From assembly GCA_949126835.1 (NCBI GenBank), contig OX421497.1:21535409-21599408 (forward strand): a stretch of 64,000 bases of DNA, written 5' to 3'. The notes below the pieces were generated by a model. The model was not told the DNA's origin and did no database searches. It saw nothing but the letters and a program-made list of their open reading frames with translations. The stretch comes from Anisus vortex. Its lineage: Eukaryota; Mollusca; Gastropoda; Planorbidae. Made by a program: the position numbers and the translations under genes. Shown here piece by piece: positions 57,490 to 64,000 of this stretch. The first letter of the stretch is position 1. The number at the start of each line of letters is the position of its first letter.

Positions 57490-57644
57490 ACTTTTATAGA
57501 CGTTCCTTCTAGAGATAGAATATTATTACTTCCACTATGCCCAAAAACTCCAGCAAGGCGTCAGGGGTCGGTCGGCGGCAGGGATAGAACCCGCGACGTT
57601 TGGGTTGACAGTCCGGTGAACTAACCGAAGGACCAGCCGGCCGT
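57490..57644 (-). repeat. tRNA-derived SINE, family S2, with LINE-like tail
   Basis: On the minus strand the head GGCCGGCTGGTCCTTCGG, then TTAGTTCACCGG (A-box-like), then CGGGTTCTATCCCTGCCG (B-box-like), spans 57644-57580. The tail near 57530-57495 reads ATATTCTATCTCTAGAAGG then AACGTCTATAA, which resembles the local LINE 3' tail (ATACTCTATC, GAAGGAGCGTCTGTAA). Both box motifs deviate from the polymerase III consensus. Confidence 0.65.
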
Positions 57645-58002
57645 TCAAATAGCAGCCAATGAAGAAACAAACCACGGCCACATGTTCACCACACAGTAAC
57701 GAAGTGACTTCCTGACTTCCTGGCTGTACTTGATTACGAACTAAACGACAGTACATTGTGTCAATTTATTTACAAGTTCATGGGAAACTGGCAATGTAAC
57801 GTGAACTTTTGGATACAGTAAAATGTGAAAGGTGTTTAAAGGGGAGGAGGTGCTAATGGAAAGGGTGATCTCAAACAACTAGATGGTGGCCTAAGCCTTT
57901 CAGCCCAAGGTAAGCTTTGGAGATAACAGCTTCACATGTAACAGCTATAAAGATAACATCTTTACAGATAACAGCTTTACAGATTACAGCTCTACGTAGG
58001 AG

Positions 58003-58518
58003 ATGGTTGGGGGAGATGGGAGGATTGTTCCGCAATTTGATCAATTCAACATCGAGAAATTGAGACAAGAAACCACCGAGAAGCCTCTTGTTATCGTCTG
58101 CTGGTACTGTGGGTTACATCTCTGGATCAGCTGCTGGTACTGTGGGTTACATCTCTGGATCAGCTGCTGGTATTGTGGGTTACATCTCTGGATCGTCTGC
58201 TGGTACTGTGGGTTACATCTCTGGATCAGCTGCTGGTACTGTGGGTTACATCTCTGGATCACCTGCTGGTACTGTGGGTTACATCTCTGGATGATCTGCT
58301 GGTACTGTGGGTTACGTCTCTGGATCAGCTGCTGGTACTGTGGGTTACATCTCTGGATCACCTGCTGGTACTGTGGGTTACATCTCTGGATGATCTGCTG
58401 GTACTGTGGGTTACGTCTCTGGATCAGCTGGTCTCAGTCCTGGCTATACCAAGCAGTTCTAACTGAAAAGCTAACGGACAATAGCGTCTATGTATTTATA
58501 TATTTCTTCTGTGGCTAA
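58003..58518 (+). other. Open frame through the 33-bp array; probably not a gene
   Basis: A 171-codon ATG frame starts with the unique MVGGDGRIVPQFDQFNIEKL, then repeats CWYCGLHLWIS units, and ends in unique sequence. Other frames of the same DNA are equally open (GTVGYISGSAA, LVLWVTSLDQL, and minus-strand IQRCNPQYQQL). Four open frames in one array point to repeat structure, not coding selection. Confidence 0.3.
58097..58432. repeat. 33-bp minisatellite, about 10 copies, with 99-bp higher-order unit
   Basis: The unit is GCTGCTGGTACTGTGGG plus TTACATCTCTGGATCA. The right part repeats a three-unit pattern (ending ATCA, ATGA, then a unit with TTACGTC) twice. Confidence 0.95.
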
Positions 58519-58757
58519 CACTTGGAAAATGATTTTCTACTGGAATGTTTCTTAGCTAAACTTCTGATTTTTTTGTGTGTGTTAAATACTTGGTTTATTT
58601 TAATACGTCCACTTTATGACCCGCAAATAAATTACATAGCATACACTAACCTAGAACATTAAAAACAAATGTGTATTTTCACACAATTTTCGTAACTAGC
58701 GACCCCATTGTTGACGGATGTAGACAAATTCGACTTAAATTAGTACAAAATGTTCGA
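58433..58757. other. No gene seen
   Basis: AT-rich unique-looking sequence. Confidence 0.45.
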
Positions 58758-59371
58758 CTGGTATGAAATACACCATCTAAAGAAACACACCATTTAAAGT
58801 TACTTCACGAACACATGCTTTCATGGTATGAAATACATCATCTAAAGAAACACACCATTTAAAGTTACTTCACGAAAACATTGCTTTCATGGTATGAAAT
58901 ACACCATCTAAAGAAACACACCATTTAAAGTTACTTCACGAAAACATTGCTTTCATGGTATGAAATACACCATCTAAAGAAACACACCATCTAAAGAAAC
59001 ACACCATTTAAAGTTACTTCACGAAAACATTGCTTTCATGGTATGAAATACACCATCTAAAGAAACACACCATCTAAAGAAACACACCATTTAAAGTTAC
59101 TTCACGAAAACATTGCTTTCATGGTATGAAATACACCATCTAAAGAAACACACCATCTAAAGAAACACACCATTTAAAGTTACTTCACGAAAACATTGCT
59201 TTCATGGTATGAAATACACCATCTAAAGAAACACACCATCTAAAGAAACACACCATTTAAAGTTACTTCACGAAAACATTGCTTTCATGGTATGAAATAC
59301 ACCATCTAAAGAAACACACCATCTAAAGAAACACACCATTTAAAGTTACTTCACGAACACATTGCTTTCAT
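58758..59371. repeat. Compound 66/83-bp minisatellite, about 8 copies
   Basis: The unit is GGTATGAAATACACCATC, then TAAAGAAACACACCATTT, then AAAGTTACTTCACG, then AAAACATTGCTTTCAT. The first three copies hold one CATCTAAAGAAACACAC module (66 bp). The next five hold two (83 bp). A 17-bp internal duplication arose once and then spread through the array. Confidence 0.95.
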
Positions 59372-59679
59372 TTTCTACGATTATCTGCTTTTTTTTAAAT
59401 TATTCTTACCGGTTATTTTGCTTTTGTGGCCCCGTACCGGTACGTGACCCGGTATAAGAGAAATGCAGCTGTACTGCTTATGCAGGCTTCACAATGGCGA
59501 TAGATTTTAGTTTTTAGAACTTTGTTACACGTGGAATTATTATTGAGCACACAAAGATGTACGTAATTGCTAGTGGGCCGATTTTATCACTGGTGGCGTT
59601 GCCACATGTGTCAGTACATGGCCGAGACCACAAGGTTTGCTCATGATATGGCCCGCGTGTGATACATATGAGTTTAGAC
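59372..59679. other. No gene seen
   Basis: Includes GTACCGGTAC near 59436 and a GGCC-rich stretch near 59620-59660. Confidence 0.4.
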
Positions 59680-60536
59680 CAGGAGTCGGCCAGTGGCGCA
59701 GCCAGGTTTTGAGGCTAGGGGGAGCGAACTTTTAGGAAAAAGGCCCCACTTTTAGAAAATTTTCCAGAATTATAGAAGAACTAAGAATTTGTGCGTATCA
59801 AGTGTTGTGAGAAAATCCTGTGCCTCAGGATACACACACTGTAAAGTAGTGCAGTATTTTTTTTTAACCATTCACGATTTTTACAAGCTACTATTAGTGA
59901 TCGGAATTTCTGCAAAATTGATTGCATCTACTGCTCATTTTCGAGATGAGAATCTAGTGTCGAAAAATATTTATAGAATCAATGCGAATGCTTCTATAGG
60001 ACTGAATTCTTCTTCGTTTTAATTTTAAAAGACGAAATAAATCGCCAATATAGACATTTTTAAAGAGATTAAAAAAAAATAGAGTTTCAACATTTTTATT
60101 TACTGCATCTATGTGTCAATGACAAAATATGATACGTTATAGGAACGCTCCATTATTTTTTAATTTTTTTCCTCTCAGCTATTAAAACACCACGCCCGAT
60201 GGTTATATCCTTAACAAACGGAATTTCTTTAAAACAAGTTATTTTTCATCTTTTCTTCTTTCTTTTAAATTATGTGGGTATCTTTTTTTTTTTTTTTTTG
60301 CGAAGTTTATGTAACCAAGTGTTTGATTACTACAAGCATACGGCCGAGAAGGAGAAAGCCAGCGCGCTTTAAGTCACATTATGACTTTTCGGTGAGTACA
60401 CCATGCTTGAACCCCACCTTTTTTTGAGAATGCGAGCGAGCGTACTCTTTTGGGGCTCGGAGAACTAACTCTGCTGTGTCCACGCACCACTGATACATCA
60501 CCGTAAAAGTTAGGCACAAACGGTTGGCCATTCCTG
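59680..60536. mobile_element. Possible nested pair of DNA transposon ends
   Basis: CAGGAGTCGGCC at 59680 and GGTTGGCCATTCCTG ending at 60536 look like imperfect hAT termini. CAGTGGCGC at 59691 and GCACCACTG ending at 60492 look like a second inverted pair inside. No matching 8-bp duplication was found for either. A 77-codon frame at 59789-60022 starts with a non-ATG codon and has no domain. Confidence 0.3.
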
Positions 60537-60577
60537 TCCACTCTAAAGTCCTGCTTATGACCTGGTATCCACTAGAA

Positions 60578-61924
60578 AAGGGGTCGGCAACCTAAATCAC
60601 GCGTGCCAAACTTGACACGCAGAGCAATTTTCAATGGCACGCGAGAGACCTCCAAGAGGTGATTTATTATTGATGAAAACAAAATCAACTATATTTTTCA
60701 GTAATATTTATATTGAGTGAAATCAATTTCACAACATTTAACTTTATGTACTTTCCTTTACAAAGGCATATATTAAGATAGATTGTTGGGCTTTTTTTTC
60801 AGAAGCACATCGAAGCACTCAAAGCGGAGTTTCAAGACTTTCAAATTGATATGTTCATACCTAATCAAGCATAACTAGCTTAATCTTACTACGACCTTCT
60901 TAGATGTAGATACTTTTTTTTAATTAAGTGTAGGGATATTGGCGATTTAAAAACGTAGCCAGTTAAATTTTGAACTTTTAATGAAATGGGCATCGAAATT
61001 TGCCAAATTGTTTAAGAGATTAACTCCTCAAGGTTAAATGGACAAATAATTAATTCAAGAAATGTTTACTTACAACTATTTAACGTAAATTAATTTTATA
61101 CCTCTAATAATTAAATCTTGTAATGAATACCACAACGCTAGTTTATGTAAAGAAATAATAATAAGTCAGTAATATTTGTTAAATTAAAAAGCATTACTTA
61201 TTTGGCATCACTGTTGAATCAAATCTAGAATCTTTATTTTAATTAAAGGGAGATAATTAGCAACTTTTATTTCTGCTAATATTTCTAATATTATGTTTTT
61301 TAATTTTTATTTTGTAAAAGACTAAATGGCCTACAAATTATAAATTTATAATGACCAAACTGTCAAAAAGTAGTTGAAAATTTTATAAATATTATATGAC
61401 TTACATAATTTATTATGCAAATTTTTTCAACATTACATTAACTACTCAGTTTGTATGATTACTTTGTATCAATTCCGCTATATGTCATTAGTTGAAACAG
61501 ATTTTGGTCAATAAATTAAAGAACATATTATTTCAGTTAAACTGAGAACTTATATTCAATATGATCAGGTATATATTATCAGGTGATAGATATGTATCTT
61601 GACAACTAAATGATAACCTTAACAAAATAGTTACCATAAATGTGAAAGTTTGGTTAATATAATTTTGTATTTGGTGTACATGCTAATAAAAAGGATGATA
61701 ATCACAAACATATTTTTTTTCAAAATTAAATATAAAACTCTTTACCGATTTTCTCTAGAGAGTTCCTTTGCTTTTGGCCTTTGTCTAGATACGGATTTGA
61801 ATTACTTACTTGTCTTATAAGAAAACAAGTATAATAGAGCAGGTTGACTTTTAGGCTGTTGGTACGCTGAATGATTTAGAAATGCTAGCTTGGCACACCA
61901 TTAGCAAAAGGTTACCGACTCCTG
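60578..61924 (+). mobile_element. hAT element, family B copy 3
   Basis: The left end AAGGGGTCGGCAACCT (first base changed from C) and right end AGGTTACCGACTCCTG enclose 1347 bp. Subterminal CACGCGTGCCAAACTTG, GCACGCGAGAGACCTCC, and right-side TTAGGCTGTTGGTACGCTGA match 48081-49750. A fragment near 60822 reads QKHIEALKAEFQDFQIDMF, a hAT transposase remnant. No clean target duplication is seen. Confidence 0.8.
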
Positions 61925-62107
61925 CTAGAGTGTGACCTAAACTTCGTATCAAATTAAATTAAACTAAAATTAACTAGATCTAACAAGGCTCATTAATCAT
62001 ATTGTAACAAATTAAATTGTTGAAATGCAATTTAATAAAATAATATTAGAAACAGTATAAATTGTGCTACATGGCTTGTTAAAATTATTACATTATTTTT
62101 TCCTGAA

Positions 62108-62343
62108 TCTCGCTATGTCACATCTTAATGGGGAAATCTCGCTATGTCACATCTTACTGGGGAAATCTCGCTTTGTCACATCTTAATGGGGAAATCTCGC
62201 TTTGTCACATCTTACTGGGGAAATCTCGCTTTGTCGCATCTTACTGGGGAAATCTCGCTTTGTCACATCTTACTGGGGAAATCTCGCTTTGTCACATCTT
62301 ACTGGGGAAATCTCGCTTTGTCACATCTTACTGGGGAAATCTC
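62108..62343. repeat. 29-bp minisatellite, about 8 copies
   Basis: The unit is TCTCGCTTTGTCACATC plus TTACTGGGGAAA. Early copies have CTATG and TTAATGG variants. Spurious forward frames of 70-79 codons run through it. Confidence 0.95.
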
Positions 62344-63238
62344 GAGATTAATATAAAACTCGCATGACACGATCAAGAGCATGGTATCGTACTCATCAAT
62401 TATTTAAACCAACTCACACATAGATCGATACCAGTAGCCTGCTACTAACACTTGATGGTTTGAGAGTCTACTGTTTGTTTAGGACTATTAGGTGAGATCC
62501 ATTCTGAATCCATACGTGTTAGAAATACTTTTAGAAAAAAACAACTTTATTCTGAAATAGATTTTAGAGTTGTGAAGCAGTTGAATCATTTGTCATATTT
62601 GAAATATATTGATTGGTTTACTGGAGTTGGAACAAGACATGATGCACAAGATTAATGTTTTGGAAATTATATATGATGGGGATAGATGATAAACAATTCC
62701 AAGTTCTACCGGTGGCTAATTTCGAATATGTCTGAGGTTACTAAACCAGGGTCGGCCATATGGCTGCTGGCGCCTTGGGCAAGCTGAATTTGTGTGCGCC
62801 CTTGGTAAGTGTTATTACCCCTGACTACCAAACAACTACCTACCCCTCAGATATTCCAAGCGCCCTCTGGTGAGTGGACATTCACCGTTCGGACTATAGA
62901 TTTGGCAACATTGCAACTTTGCGTGTCGTTTAAAGTGACCATCTATGCATATTAAAACAATTTTCTCGATCTCTCCTTTTTGTTTTCTAGAACAAATGTC
63001 GGATTAAAAATACTTTTCACGTTCTCTTTCAAGAGCCTGGATGGCGCCCCTAAGCGCACGGCACCCCTGCTACTGCTCGCGTTAACGGTACACAAGCCGG
63101 ACGTTGCACTGGCAATGCTAGAATCAAGAATCATTCATAATTCCAAACCTTTATCACCAAAGAATGGTGAAGTATTGAAAACATTCTTAATAAAACGAAC
63201 CAATGACAGAGACCATTTGAAAAAGAAAAACGATATTA

Positions 63239-63240
<2 letters not shown>
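62344..63240. other. No gene seen; possible transposon ends at about 62748 and 63060
   Basis: CAGGGTCGGCCATATGGC near 62748 and a GGATGGCGCCCCTAAGC segment near 63048 are reminiscent of hAT-like termini, but I cannot pair them. The 111-codon frame at 62980-63315 runs into a T/G homopolymer and has no domain. Confidence 0.35.
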
Positions 63241-63241
<1 letters not shown>

Positions 63242-63273
<32 letters not shown>

Positions 63274-63289
63274 GGGGGGGGGGGGGGGA
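63242..63289. repeat. Poly-T then poly-G run
   Basis: About 31 T followed by about 16 G, directly before the LINE fragment. Exact lengths in such runs are unreliable in assemblies. Confidence 0.9.
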
Positions 63290-63292
63290 AAT

Positions 63293-63690
63293 TACTAGCG
63301 AATATTTACAACTGACAAGAGTAACACCAATAGTCAAATCACTAAACCTAGAAACACTAGAGGACAGAGGGGCAAAGAGTAAAGTAGTAATAATACATAA
63401 GGCATTAAATTCAAATTTAGAAATACAACCCAATAACAACATGTTGCAATGCTCAGATAAACATAAGAACAAAAACATTTTCCTTATCCCTTATGCAAGA
63501 ACAAATGTTATTTTTCTTCCCGCGTGGCATTCGGGCATGGAATGGGTTTCCTGAATAAACCAGGAAAGCAATAAAGCTTTACATCATTTCAAACAATAAT
63601 AAAGATGCAAGACTGGACTCGTAACACGTATGAGCGTAGTACGCAATAATCTTCTTTATTGAAGGAGCGTATGCAATTTATAAGATAATA
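63293..63690 (+). mobile_element. LINE 3' end, 5'-truncated (family L1x copy 2)
   Basis: The forward frame reads LTRVTPIVKSLNLETL, then KVVIIHKALNSNLEIQP, IPYARTN, and after a frame change RGIRAWNGFPE, then a stop. The words are typical of the C-terminal end of non-LTR reverse transcriptases. The tail has GAAGGAGCG and ATAAGATAATATAAGAG. It is closely similar to the reverse-strand copy at 32441-32848. It lacks the catalytic domain. Confidence 0.78.
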
Positions 63691-64000
63691 TAAGAGAGGG
63701 ATGACAAACAAGATAATAAGGTCTTCACTTCTTATTAATAGAGATAAGACAGAACAGTTTAAAGATTGTGTTGATACATGGACTGTGACGTAGAAGTTAT
63801 CATAGACAGTTGAAAATTGTTAAAAGTCTTCAATGCAAAATAAGTAGGCAAACTGTGGAAGGTATTTCTACGAAAATGAAATATTGTTTCTATTATTGTC
63901 AAGTATGTGAGAGGTTCTTGAATAAAACATCGTTTGAGAAAGTAGATGAAAACAGAACAAAATAAGCCATTTTGTAAATGTAATAACATATCAGAAAAGT
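63691..64000. other. No gene seen
   Basis: AT-rich. A 76-codon minus-strand frame at 63759-63989 has no recognised domain. Confidence 0.45.

Overview
The window looks like a gene-poor, AT-rich, repeat-dominated stretch of an invertebrate animal nuclear genome. The non-LTR retrotransposon fragments, tRNA-derived SINEs, hAT and piggyBac-like DNA transposons and very many minisatellites fit a mollusc, perhaps a snail. That taxonomic guess is inference only. I found no host protein-coding gene I would defend, no rRNA, no functional tRNA, no CRISPR array, no bacterial-type operon and no virus. Most long open frames come from tandem arrays whose unit length is a multiple of three or whose unit lacks stop codons. 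Layout: (1) 1-5240 is a polypurine GA/GACA block with kilobase internal duplications. (2) 5482-11471 holds two hAT-type elements. The second is a nested mosaic with a perfect 8-bp target duplication, two decayed transposase relics, a SINE and a LINE scrap. (3) 12668-19420 holds a 40-bp minisatellite, a 33-bp CCAAT-bearing minisatellite, a nested hAT-like element, a miniature hAT, two SINEs and a GT/TA-rich tract. (4) 19417-23320 holds two unrelated 24-bp arrays, a 13-bp array and one copy of an unclassified dispersed repeat. (5) 23321-28677 is a 5.36-kb satellite of about 335 copies of a 16-bp unit that has no C on the + strand. (6) 29690-32848 holds an RTE-type LINE fragment, a 32-bp array, a 55-bp array of exactly 12 units and a reverse-strand LINE 3' end. 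(7) 33460-37450 holds a second copy of the first hAT family and another hAT inserted in a CTACAGT heptamer array with a perfect target duplication, followed by a miniature hAT. (8) 38349-46545 alternates minisatellites, SINEs and two piggyBac-like TTAA elements. (9) 46545-58440 holds more minisatellites, a third large hAT with transposase remnants, and a SINE whose tail resembles the local LINE tail. (10) 58758-64000 holds a compound 66/83-bp array, another hAT, a 29-bp array and a forward LINE 3' end. The parts interact as a transposon and satellite community, not as a pathway. hAT families share cores and carry SINE pieces, SINEs appear to borrow LINE tails, one minisatellite seems to have grown from a hAT terminus, and one hAT landed inside a minisatellite. 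Everything was read by eye. Boundaries of decayed elements are approximate, and family names rest on terminal motifs and recognisable protein words, not on database searches.
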